A stretch of DNA of 64,000 nucleotides from Virgibacillus profundi. GTDB lineage: Bacteria > Bacillota > Bacilli > Bacillales > Amphibacillaceae. The notes below the pieces were generated by a model, which had not been told where the DNA came from, did not search any database, and saw only the letters and a list, made by a program, of their open reading frames with translations. Below, piece by piece: positions 1-7,501 of this stretch (the stretch's first letter is position 1; each line of letters starts with the position of its first letter). The translations under genes were made by a program, and so were the position numbers. The DNA is taken from positions 79,698 through 143,697 of the forward strand of contig NZ_NPOA01000013.1 in assembly GCF_002287375.1 (NCBI RefSeq), read 5' to 3'.

Positions 1-881
1 TTTTCTGCAACATGATTTAACAAGGCTTGCTGAGCTTCTTTTTCTGCTTTAACAACAATCTCTTGGTCTTCCTCACTCAAACTATTAAAAAAGTCTTCAT
101 TTAGTAAAGTTACAGCAGTATTCATTACATGCTTATCTAGTGTAAAGTAATCAGTAACCTCTTGTAAATTTATCATTAGCATAGTATAAGGTGCTTGCTC
201 ATGACCATCCACAACACCAGTTTGGATAGCAGAATATAACTCTTCAAAAGCAACAACCTGTGGAGTTGCACCTAATGCTTTTACCATTTCCTGATGAACA
301 GGTACTTCCATGACACGAATTGTTAATCCTTCCAAATCTTCAGGAGAAGTTATTGGATGTATGTTATTTCCAAAATGCCTAAATGAAGAAGGAAGGAAAG
401 ACATTAACTTTAAGTTACTTGCATCCACTACACCTTCTTTAAGCTTATCTCCAAATTCTCCACTTAAAACTTCTTGACCTACTTCAAGTGTCTCAAAAGC
501 GTATGGTAAATCCAATACTTGCATATTTGGATCATAAGTTGCTAAAGTTCCTGTATTTTGACCTGCTGTCATATCAAGATCTCCATTATTTACTTGCTCC
601 ATCATGGAATCTAAATCACCTAATTGTGAATTTGGAAAAACTTCTACTTTTATTCTGCCGTCAGTTTCAGCTTCTAAAACCTCACTGAATTTTTCAGTGT
701 ATGAAAAATATGGATCTGATTCCAAACCATTTCCTGCGTGACCAAGTCTTATAGTAATCTCTTCCTCACTATTACTGGAAGCATCGTCGGAAGCCTCACC
801 AGAACTATCAGCTGAACAAGCTGCTAGAACAAGTACAAATGAAATTAACAAAAGAAAATTAACAAATTTAAATTTTAACAT
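1..881 (-). CDS. dctP: TRAP transporter substrate-binding protein DctP (3' end outside window)
   Basis: Extracytoplasmic solute receptor of a TRAP transporter. It captures an organic acid outside the membrane and hands it to DctQM. The reverse strand reads an ATG at 881 preceded by GGGGAGAGG. Next come a basic start, a hydrophobic stretch and a lipobox ending LAAC, so it is a lipoprotein, then an acidic/serine linker. The mature part has the typical DctP segments: an opening ITIRLGHAGN, a middle QLGDLDSMMEQV and a later SPEDLEGLTIRVME. About 293 codons are visible and the C-terminus is missing. It is the last visible gene of the GntR-DctQ-DctM-enzymes-DctP cluster. The substrate is probably a carboxylate oxidised by the neighbouring dehydrogenases; that is inference. 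Confidence 0.9.
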   Translation of the reverse strand, partial: MLKFKFVNFLLLISFVLVLAACSADSSGEASDDASSNSEEEITIRLGHAGNGLESDPYFSYTEKFSEVLEAETDGRIKVEVFPNSQLGDLDSMMEQVNNGDLDMTAGQNTGTLATYDPNMQVLDLPYAFETLEVGQEVLSGEFGDKLKEGVVDASNLKLMSFLPSSFRHFGNNIHPITSPEDLEGLTIRVMEVPVHQEMVKALGATPQVVAFEELYSAIQTGVVDGHEQAPYTMLMINLQEVTDYFTLDKHVMNTAVTLLNEDFFNSLSEEDQEIVVKAEKEAQQALLNHVAE

Positions 882-937
882 ATACGCCTCTCCCCTTTTT
901 TTAATTTTCTGAAATTAAAAATTAAAATGACCTTTAA

Positions 938-1969
938 CTAAAAGTATTGATCAACGGATAACTCTAGATCTGAAATTAGTTGTTTTAGTTCCTTATACAA
1001 GTTCTCATTGATAGTTACCCCGTGCTTTTCACGTTCTTTTTTCTTTGAGTACTCTATTTCCCCCGGGAGATAGATTGAATTATTTTTGTTGGCTTTCTTT
1101 GCACCTTTCACCATTGTTATAAAATCATCCAATCTTATATTGAATTGCTCCCTTGGCATAATTTGTTCAATATCAATCGCCATCATTATAAAACCAATAT
1201 CAGAGTGACCTACTTTTTTACCATAACCAGATCCTGATAGAACACCTGCCAATACATCCATAATAAATGACAAAGCATATCCTTTATGGTTTCCTATTGG
1301 TAATAAAGTACCACCTCCTTCATAACCTTCGAAAGGATCGGTTGTTGGTTTTCCATTCTTATCCAGTGCCCATCCTTCGGGAATTGGTTCATTTTTTTGG
1401 TTTTGTAAAATAAGCTTACCAGCAGCGACAACTGATGTCGCTATATCTACTACAACAGGGTCTTCACCTTCTCTTGGGACTGAAAAAGATATAGGATTAT
1501 TACCTAGTACTCTTTCTGCACCTCCAGTTGGAGCCATTAAAGGCATAGTATTTGTGGTTGTAATGCCAATCATTCCATGTTTTGCAGCCAATTCTGTATA
1601 ATATCCAGAAGCACCATAATGGGTAGCATTCTTAACTAAAACAAGGCCTAAGGAGTTTTTTTTTGCTGTTTTTATAGCTTCTTCCATAGCTAAATTCCCA
1701 AGAAAGTGTCCAATACCATGGTCACCATCGAGTAAAGAAATAACAGTGGTTTTTTGAAACCATTTATAGATAGGCTCCTTAGAGATAATTTTATTTCTTA
1801 TTCTTTCAACATATGTTTTTAATAGAATTAAGCCATGTGAATCTATCCCTCTAATATCAGCATAATTCATTATTTTACTGGCCATTTCAGCCTGTTCGTT
1901 TGATAAACCCACTTTTGTCAATATATCAATAATTAACTGATTATGATTCTCTTTCTGAATTTTTATCAC
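938..1969 (-). CDS. Ldh2-family NAD(P)-dependent oxidoreductase (malate/L-lactate/ureidoglycolate dehydrogenase family)
   Basis: Cytoplasmic dehydrogenase of the Ldh2/YbiC/AllD family, which acts on 2-hydroxy acids or cyclic imino acids. Family marks seen: ADIRGIDSHG near the N-terminus, THYGASGYYT with the family histidine, GNNPISFSVP, VDIATS, and GNHKGYALSFIMDVLAG. Length (343 residues) is normal. The reading frame is open from a GTG at 1978, but that codon lies inside the GGAGGTG ribosome binding site. The next in-frame GTG at 1969 has correct spacing and is preferred. It sits between the DapA-like gene and dctP. A role in oxidising or reducing the imported compound is likely; the exact substrate cannot be read from sequence. 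A delta-1-pyrroline-2-carboxylate reductase role is an alternative, since some family members do this. Confidence 0.87.
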   Translation of the reverse strand: MIKIQKENHNQLIIDILTKVGLSNEQAEMASKIMNYADIRGIDSHGLILLKTYVERIRNKIISKEPIYKWFQKTTVISLLDGDHGIGHFLGNLAMEEAIKTAKKNSLGLVLVKNATHYGASGYYTELAAKHGMIGITTTNTMPLMAPTGGAERVLGNNPISFSVPREGEDPVVVDIATSVVAAGKLILQNQKNEPIPEGWALDKNGKPTTDPFEGYEGGGTLLPIGNHKGYALSFIMDVLAGVLSGSGYGKKVGHSDIGFIMMAIDIEQIMPREQFNIRLDDFITMVKGAKKANKNNSIYLPGEIEYSKKKEREKHGVTINENLYKELKQLISDLELSVDQYF

Positions 1970-1992
1970 TAAAGTCACCTCCGACCATACAA

Positions 1993-2859
1993 TTAAGAAA
2001 ACAATTTATTTAACACAGCTTTAGTATTTTCTGAAGCTTTTACTAAAGGCAAATTAATTTCACTATTAGTGAGTTCTTTCATTTCAAGGGCTACCTTTAA
2101 TGGACCAGGATTACCTTCCATGAAAACTGCTTTAAATAAAGAGTAGTTTTCTTTATTTAATAGAATTACTTTTTCAGTTTCACCGTCTTGTACTAAATTA
2201 TAAAATTTCACCCATAATTCTGGAACAACATTCGCACTTGCCATTACTGAGCCCTTAGCACCAAATATCATTGATGCAACTGCAGCAAACTCTTCCCCAG
2301 CCAATACAGTAATTTTATCCCCTACACTATTAATTAATTCAACCATCTGACCAAAATTCTCAGTACATTCTTTTATACCTACCACATTGGATGTCTTCTC
2401 AAGGATTTCTTCCACTGTATTTGGGAGCATATTAACCCCAGTTTTATGCGGAATATTATACAACAAAATCGGCATCTTCAAGGTCTCATCTAACTTTTTA
2501 TAATATTCGATAATACCTTGCTGAGTTGGCCTTACGTAATACGGTGTTACTACCATAACAGCATCTGCTCCTGCTGCTTTTGCATATAACCCTATTTCTA
2601 TGGAACTGCCAATTCCGGGATCAATAATTCCAACAACAATTGGAATCCTTCCCTTTGCTATTTTCACAGCCAATTCAACTACTTTTTTCTTTTGAGCCAT
2701 GCTGAGCGAAGTATACTCCCCTGTTCCACCTAAAACTAGCAAGCTATGAACGTTACTATCAATTTGGAAATTGATTAAATCTCTAAACTTTTCTTCATCC
2801 ACTTCATGTTCACTATTTAATGGGGTAACTAAAGCTGTCATTATGCCTTCATATGCCAT
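1993..2859 (-). CDS. DapA/NanA-family class I aldolase or lyase
   Basis: Dihydrodipicolinate synthase/N-acetylneuraminate lyase family, 288 residues, (beta/alpha)8 barrel acting through a lysine Schiff base. Visible motifs: GGTGEYTSLS (usually GTTGE, so the first threonine is Gly here), YYVRPTQQG, the catalytic-tyrosine motif LYNIPHKTG, and the Schiff-base lysine in VVGIKEC. It is embedded in a TRAP transporter/dehydrogenase operon rather than a lysine operon. That argues for catabolic cleavage of a 2-keto acid rather than biosynthetic DapA. The reading frame overlaps the end of the upstream dehydrogenase by 11 bp, implying translational coupling. GGAGG lies in front of the ATG. Confidence 0.87.
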   Translation of the reverse strand: MAYEGIMTALVTPLNSEHEVDEEKFRDLINFQIDSNVHSLLVLGGTGEYTSLSMAQKKKVVELAVKIAKGRIPIVVGIIDPGIGSSIEIGLYAKAAGADAVMVVTPYYVRPTQQGIIEYYKKLDETLKMPILLYNIPHKTGVNMLPNTVEEILEKTSNVVGIKECTENFGQMVELINSVGDKITVLAGEEFAAVASMIFGAKGSVMASANVVPELWVKFYNLVQDGETEKVILLNKENYSLFKAVFMEGNPGPLKVALEMKELTNSEINLPLVKASENTKAVLNKLFS

Positions 2860-3838
2860 TTTTGATTCCTCCTATTTTTGGATTAGATATAATCTCTTTG
2901 TTTATTATTTTACTGGAAAGGTTTCCATTTAATACCTTGGTAACTTCTTTAGATAAAATTCTTGAACATCTGTTTTTTGCCTCCAGAGTATCACCAGCTA
3001 AATGTGGAGTAAAAATCACATTTCTTAACCTTAATAAAGGATCTTTTGGGTTTGGTGGTTCTTCTTCTAGCACATCCAAAGCTGCTCCTGCAATCATATT
3101 TTTTTGAAGGGCTTTTGTTAAAGCTTGTTGGTCAATAATACGGCCGCGACTTACATTTATTAGAAAGGATCTTTTTCTCATGTGATTAATTTCTTCAGTT
3201 GATATTAATTTATCTGTGCTCTTTAATAGAGGTAAATGTAAGGAAGTGTAGTCGGCAATTTTTAACCCTTCAATTAATGAATCTACCATTACAACATTAT
3301 CGAAATTCTTTTCAACAAATGGATCATAAGCGTAAATATTCATATTAAATGCTTTTGCCAGGTTGGCGACCCTCCTTCCCACATTTCCAAATCCTACAAT
3401 AAATATGTTTTTATCTGATATCTCGGCAGGATAAACTTCTTCTCTATAATTCCAGTTGTTATCTTTAACCTCCTCATGATTTCTATTTAAATTCTTACTT
3501 AATGCTAAGACAGCCATCATTGTATGTTCTGCAACAGAGATAAAATTTGCATCTGGTACGTTAACTACGTAAATACTAGCTTTTGAAGCCGCTTTAACAT
3601 CGATATTATTAACACCTACTCCATGCTGCCCAATTACTTCTAAAGAAGGACAACTTTTAATTAATCTTTCTGTTATGGTTTCAGTCCTAGTAATGACAGC
3701 ATGAATATTTTCTTCATTGATTATTTTAATTAGCCTTTCTTCTTCACCATCTGGGGCATAAAAAACATTGAAGCTCTCTCCTAAAAAATTTACACCAATT
3801 GGCCGGATAGTTGGCTCAATAAATAAAACATTTTTCAT
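2849..3838 (-). CDS. D-isomer-specific 2-hydroxyacid dehydrogenase (SerA/phosphoglycerate dehydrogenase-like)
   Basis: NAD-dependent D-2-hydroxyacid dehydrogenase, about 329 residues. The Rossmann fingerprint VGFGNVGRRVA is near residue 150. The catalytic segments are NVSRGRIIDQQAL (arginine), LDVLEEEPP (glutamate) and TPHLAGDT (histidine). There is no C-terminal ACT domain, so it is a short catabolic type rather than a regulated serine-pathway enzyme. A TTG at 3844 extends the frame by two codons, but ATG 3838 lies 10 nt after AAGGAG and is preferred. It ends 11 bp inside the DapA-like gene. It probably interconverts a 2-keto acid and a hydroxy acid related to the TRAP substrate. Confidence 0.87.
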   Translation of the reverse strand: MKNVLFIEPTIRPIGVNFLGESFNVFYAPDGEEERLIKIINEENIHAVITRTETITERLIKSCPSLEVIGQHGVGVNNIDVKAASKASIYVVNVPDANFISVAEHTMMAVLALSKNLNRNHEEVKDNNWNYREEVYPAEISDKNIFIVGFGNVGRRVANLAKAFNMNIYAYDPFVEKNFDNVVMVDSLIEGLKIADYTSLHLPLLKSTDKLISTEEINHMRKRSFLINVSRGRIIDQQALTKALQKNMIAGAALDVLEEEPPNPKDPLLRLRNVIFTPHLAGDTLEAKNRCSRILSKEVTKVLNGNLSSKIINKEIISNPKIGGIKNGI

Positions 3839-3859
3839 ATACAATCAACTCCTTTAGCT

Positions 3860-5158
3860 CTACATAGCATCGAATAACTTTGGTATAAATAGGGCGATTT
3901 CGGGAAATATAGTTATTATCAACAATACAATGAGACAAGCACCTAATAAAGGTAGCACCTCCTTCACAATTGCAGTTAATTTAGAATCACTTATAGCTGC
4001 AGCCAAATATAAAGCTGTTCCATACGGTGGTGTAATCATACTTATCATTACGTTTACCACCATTACGATACCAAAGTGAATTGGATCGACACCTAGCCCA
4101 ACAAATATTGGTGTGAAAATTGGTGCGAATAAAAGTAATTGCGCAACATCAGACAGCCACATCCCGTTAAGTAAAAAGAAAATATTAACAAGAATTAATA
4201 GTACAAGTGGTGAAAAACCTGAACCTGCAACAAAATTATTAATCAAGTCTGGAACTCTTTCCATTGATAGAATCCAACTTATAACACCAGTAAATGCAAT
4301 AATTAAGAAGATAGTACCAGAAACTCTTGCTGTATTTATTAATGCTTCTGTAAAATTCTTTATTGTAATACTTCTATATACAAAGGCAGATATAATAAAG
4401 GAATATGCTGCTGCAACAGCTGCAGCTTCTGTAGCGGTAAAAAGCCCTGATAACATACCACCCAAAATTATTATAGGTAACATCAATGCATAAATCGCAG
4501 CAACTGTAATACTTCCAGCTTGTTTCAATGTGATTTTTTCATGATTCTTTGGGAAATCCCTTTTTTTTGCCATCATCCATATTACGATCATTTGCGTAAG
4601 TCCAAGTAAGATTCCAGGTACTATTCCGCCGAGAAATAATGCACCAACTGAAACGTTAGTTAAACTGGCAAATATAACAAAAGGAATACTAGGTGGAATG
4701 ATCGGCCCCTGCAGGGCTGAAGTTGCTGTTAAAGCAGCAGCAAACTCTTTTTTATATCCATCTTCCGCCATAATCTTTACCTGAATTGGACCTAATGCAG
4801 AGATATCTGCCAATCCTGAACCAGATACGCCGCCAAACATCATACTTGCTAATACATTTACATATGCAAGTCCACCTTTAAAACCTCCAACTAAAAGCCG
4901 GCAAAATTTTACAAGCTTGTTCATCATGCCACCAAGGGTCATTAATTCTCCTGTTAGGATAAAAAGTGGTATCGCTAGAAATACAAAGCTATCCATTCCA
5001 GTAAAGAAAGTGTGAACAAGTATGTTCATTGAGTCAAACATTCCAGGTTTAATAAGAAAGTACATCATACCTGCAGTACCGATAGCTAGAACTACAGGCG
5101 CACCAATAAGTAGGAGTGCAATTAAAGTTACAAGTACAGCGATTAAAGCAAACGACAT
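3860..5158 (-). CDS. dctM: TRAP transporter large permease DctM
   Basis: Large membrane subunit of the TRAP carboxylate transporter, 432 residues and about twelve hydrophobic segments. It drives sodium- or proton-coupled uptake of the ligand delivered by DctP. Family marks seen: FLAIPLFILTGELMTLGGMM near residue 60, FGGVSGSGLADISALG, and ITPPYGTALYLAAAISDSK near the C-terminus. The ATG directly follows the stop codon of dctQ (adjacent genes, GGGGGAG binding site inside dctQ), the usual Q-then-M order. Confidence 0.94.
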   Translation of the reverse strand: MSFALIAVLVTLIALLLIGAPVVLAIGTAGMMYFLIKPGMFDSMNILVHTFFTGMDSFVFLAIPLFILTGELMTLGGMMNKLVKFCRLLVGGFKGGLAYVNVLASMMFGGVSGSGLADISALGPIQVKIMAEDGYKKEFAAALTATSALQGPIIPPSIPFVIFASLTNVSVGALFLGGIVPGILLGLTQMIVIWMMAKKRDFPKNHEKITLKQAGSITVAAIYALMLPIIILGGMLSGLFTATEAAAVAAAYSFIISAFVYRSITIKNFTEALINTARVSGTIFLIIAFTGVISWILSMERVPDLINNFVAGSGFSPLVLLILVNIFFLLNGMWLSDVAQLLLFAPIFTPIFVGLGVDPIHFGIVMVVNVMISMITPPYGTALYLAAAISDSKLTAIVKEVLPLLGACLIVLLIITIFPEIALFIPKLFDAM

Positions 5159-5647
5159 TTACTCTCCCCCTTTCTTTATTGTTACAATATTAAAAAAGAT
5201 TTTATATAAGTATTGATATAACATTAAAGCCGATCCTATCGGAATAGACAGATAGGGGTAAAACCAGGATATACCCAAAGTAGATGTATATTTATCTATA
5301 CTTCCAACAGCCTGAAACCATCCAAATGTTGTCATTATAACTAACAAAAAGATAAAAACGACTTGATAAATTATGTTTCTTATTTTTTTGAACCTTTCTG
5401 ATAAAAGATGATCAAAAAAATCAACAGTTATCAATTCGTTATTTTTGATCAGCACGTTCGAAATAAGCATTACCGCCCAAATAATTGCGAATGTAGAAAA
5501 CTCTACTGACCAGGCCAGCCCAGAATTAAACATTGATCTAAGTATTACCTGAAGAACTAAAACAATCGTAAGAGCACCAATCAAAACACTGGCTGCAATT
5601 TTCGAAACCCAAGAAATAATATCACTTATTTTCGTTAAGGCTTCCAT
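5159..5647 (-). CDS. dctQ: TRAP transporter small permease DctQ
   Basis: Small membrane subunit of the TRAP transporter, 162 residues with four predicted transmembrane segments. Family pattern seen: an ILRSMFNSGLAWSVEFSTF stretch after helix 2, which includes the conserved W-EE-like W-S-V-E. The open frame extends to 5677, which would overlap the regulator gene. An ATG at 5647 is preceded by AAGGGGTGAG at good spacing and leaves a 16-bp gap, so I place the start there. It is followed immediately by dctM. Confidence 0.9.
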   Translation of the reverse strand: MEALTKISDIISWVSKIAASVLIGALTIVLVLQVILRSMFNSGLAWSVEFSTFAIIWAVMLISNVLIKNNELITVDFFDHLLSERFKKIRNIIYQVVFIFLLVIMTTFGWFQAVGSIDKYTSTLGISWFYPYLSIPIGSALMLYQYLYKIFFNIVTIKKGGE

Positions 5648-5663
5648 TCTACTCACCCCTTTT

Positions 5664-6374
5664 TTAGTTTTCATCAAAATTTATAGAGTACTTCCATCTA
5701 TCTGTTCTTACATAATAAATATTAATATCTATAAGATCGTTTTTATGATAGGATAACCTTCTAATTTTTAGTAATGGAAAACCAGCCTCAACATTTAAAT
5801 AGTCTCCTATTTTTTCATTTGCTGCCACAGCCTCAACTTCTTCTTTTATGCTAGAAAAACTAATTTGTATCTCATCTTTGATTAATTTACCAACGGCGGA
5901 AACGAACTTATAATCTTTCTCAAAAATTTCAAGAGGAATAATTGGTTTAATATAATGTTCCATGTAAACAAGAGGTTCTTTATTGAAATATCTAATTCTG
6001 TTCAAATAGATAATGTTACTTTCACTATCAAGCCCAAATTCCTCCGCATAGTCTTTAGAATGTATGTACTCAACTGAAAGAGTTTGTGCAGATATTTTGT
6101 TCCATTCTCTTGAATATTGGCTACCGAATCCAGTCGCCATCGTCCATCTTTCTCTAGGTGAAATATTTGAAGCAAAGCTGCCTTTTCCTTGCAGTCTGTA
6201 AATATATCCATTATTTTCAAGTTCCTTTAAGGCTTGTCTAATAGGAGTTCTACTTACTTTATAATTTTTCTCTAATTCCATCTCAGAAGGTAACAAATCT
6301 CCAGCATTGTACGTCCCATCTTGCAATTTTAAATAAATATCTTCATAAATTGTCTTGTAAAGAGATTTTTTCAT
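5664..6374 (-). CDS. GntR-family transcriptional regulator, HutC type (UTRA domain)
   Basis: One-component repressor or activator of 236 residues. The N-terminal winged helix-turn-helix reads GDLLPSEMELEKNYKVSRTPIRQALKELENNGYI at about residues 26-60. A UTRA ligand domain follows, with NRIRYFNKEPLVYMEHYI and a C-terminal YLNVEAGFPLLKIRRLSY. It is first in the minus-strand TRAP operon, so it probably senses the transported acid or a derivative and controls its own operon. A direct repeat of TAATACT lies just upstream (6402-6417), inside a loose palindrome with ACTT/AAGT ends, and is a possible operator. Confidence 0.9.
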   Translation of the reverse strand: MKKSLYKTIYEDIYLKLQDGTYNAGDLLPSEMELEKNYKVSRTPIRQALKELENNGYIYRLQGKGSFASNISPRERWTMATGFGSQYSREWNKISAQTLSVEYIHSKDYAEEFGLDSESNIIYLNRIRYFNKEPLVYMEHYIKPIIPLEIFEKDYKFVSAVGKLIKDEIQISFSSIKEEVEAVAANEKIGDYLNVEAGFPLLKIRRLSYHKNDLIDINIYYVRTDRWKYSINFDEN

Positions 6375-6395
6375 TAAATTAATCCTTTCAATATC

Positions 6396-6422
6396 AACTT
6401 GTAATACTTATAATACTAAGTT
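6396..6422 (-). promoter_or_regulatory. Candidate GntR operator upstream of the TRAP operon
   Basis: Two copies of TAATACT (6402-6408 and 6411-6417) are spaced one helical turn apart and bracketed by AACTT and AAGTT, 20 to 45 bp before the gntR start. Repeated AT-rich half-sites next to a GntR gene are typical of autoregulation. This is by proximity only. Confidence 0.35.
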
Positions 6423-6455
6423 AAAAAATAAAAAAATAATAAGGTGATCCTTAAA

Positions 6456-6470
6456 TAAAACCGCTTACAT
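6456..6470 (-). promoter_or_regulatory. cre-like site (one mismatch) for CcpA
   Basis: The minus strand reads ATGTAAGCGGTTTTA. It matches the cre consensus WTGNAANCGNWNNCW except for T in place of the C at position 14. It lies about 85 bp upstream of the gntR start, so carbon catabolite repression of the TRAP operon is plausible. Confidence 0.4.
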
Positions 6471-6756
6471 TTCGGGAGACTATTATTATAGAATTAATTT
6501 GATAGCCTTTGTGACCATATCTAGATAACTGCATAAAACTCAAAGATATTTTCATGCTATATTACGAAAATCTTTTATAAAGTTTAAAATTGATGTTTAT
6601 AGATAATCTTCTTATTTGATATAATACTATAAAAAATATTGGGAGTAAACACTATTTTCAAATTATTTTAAAATATTTTATAAATTATAGAATCTCTATC
6701 CATTATCTCTTAAATATTCTTTACACACATTAACTTTCATTCATAATGAATGCCCC
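6471..6756. other. AT-rich non-coding stretch
   Basis: No convincing gene, RNA or repeat is visible between the TRAP promoter region and the comK fragment. It is rich in A and T runs, with stops in all frames. Confidence 0.5.
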
Positions 6757-7003
6757 TCACCCATACCTATCGGCATTAGCATGAATATACACCTTCCCAC
6801 TCACCAACCGATTATGAGTGCTCTCTGATTTTCTACAACCATGTCAAATCAATTAAGAATATTCCTACATCAAAGAACCCCGATGTAATATTGATTATTA
6901 CGTTTAAAAATCGACAGTGATTATTTTTGACCTTCTCCCATTTCACTTTAGAAAAACAAATGAAGAGGACTGCAATGTATAATTTTAGGTTTTCTGATTT
7001 CTT
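6757..7003 (+). pseudogene. Degraded 3' half of a comK-like gene
   Basis: This stretch aligns by eye with the second half of the comK gene at 57615-58124. Shared words include TTTTCTACAACCATGTCAA, CTCATCAAAGAA-type and GATTATTACGTTTAAAA, ending in TTTTAGGTTTTCTGATT. The corresponding comK region is about 57834-58085. In the matching frame an in-frame TGA falls right before the TTCTACAACC word, and the lengths differ, so no protein can be made. The 5' half is absent. It shows that the locus once had a second comK, as in genera with two comK paralogues. Confidence 0.75.
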
Positions 7004-7015
7004 AGAGACGTAAAA

Positions 7016-7297
7016 GTGAAATATAGCTATGCAGATAAGCCAATTCTCTTAGTAGAATTTGAAGACGAAGAGCACAGACTCTATCGAGCCGCATATGGTC
7101 TGGTATTAATATTGCAGTTACAGACTAAATCGAAGAAGATACTTTGGCCATTTGAATTTATGGAAGAATTACATCGAAAGAAAATTAAAACATCAAGAGG
7201 ACGACAGAAAGTTCCAATTCCTAACAAAAAGGAGACGGAGTTCATAGGAAACGTAGCATATTTTTTGACAATTTTATATGGGGAAAAACGAGAATAA
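7016..7297 (+). CDS. Hypothetical protein, 93 residues
   Basis: Open frame starting at a GTG with no good ribosome binding site, directly after the comK fragment. The product is charged in its second half (EELHRKKIKTSRGRQKVPIPNKKE) and ends FIGNVAYFLTILYGEKRE. It has a protein-like composition, but I recognise no family. It may be the surviving 3' end of a larger gene. A terminator-like sequence (GTCTGATTAAGACC then Ts) follows directly. Confidence 0.3.
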   Translation: MKYSYADKPILLVEFEDEEHRLYRAAYGLVLILQLQTKSKKILWPFEFMEELHRKKIKTSRGRQKVPIPNKKETEFIGNVAYFLTILYGEKRE

Positions 7298-7420
7298 AGT
7301 CTGATTAAGACCCATTCCCTTTTTAAATTTTTAAAGGAGAAGCAAACTGTTATTTTTTTACTTTTATGGATTCCCAAACCACTGCTGCAAGGTCAATGGG
7401 TCTGACCCCATAGCCCACAC
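7290..7420. repeat. Dispersed repeat, copy 1 (GTCTGATTAAGACC ... GGGTCTGACCCC)
   Basis: Begins AATAAAGTCTGATTAAGACC followed by CCCTTTTT, then TTTTATGGATT..., and ends with ATGGGTCTGACCCCAT and TAGCC. The same order of words is found at 19487-19569. The first part looks like a terminator hairpin. The GGGTCTGACCCC palindrome resembles REP-type repeats. Confidence 0.5.
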
Positions 7421-7501
7421 GGATTAGACGTATTTATAAAAATAGGCAAAATAAAAAAGCCCACCACCGTTTTATGGTAATGAGCATAGATTATTTCGCC
7501 T

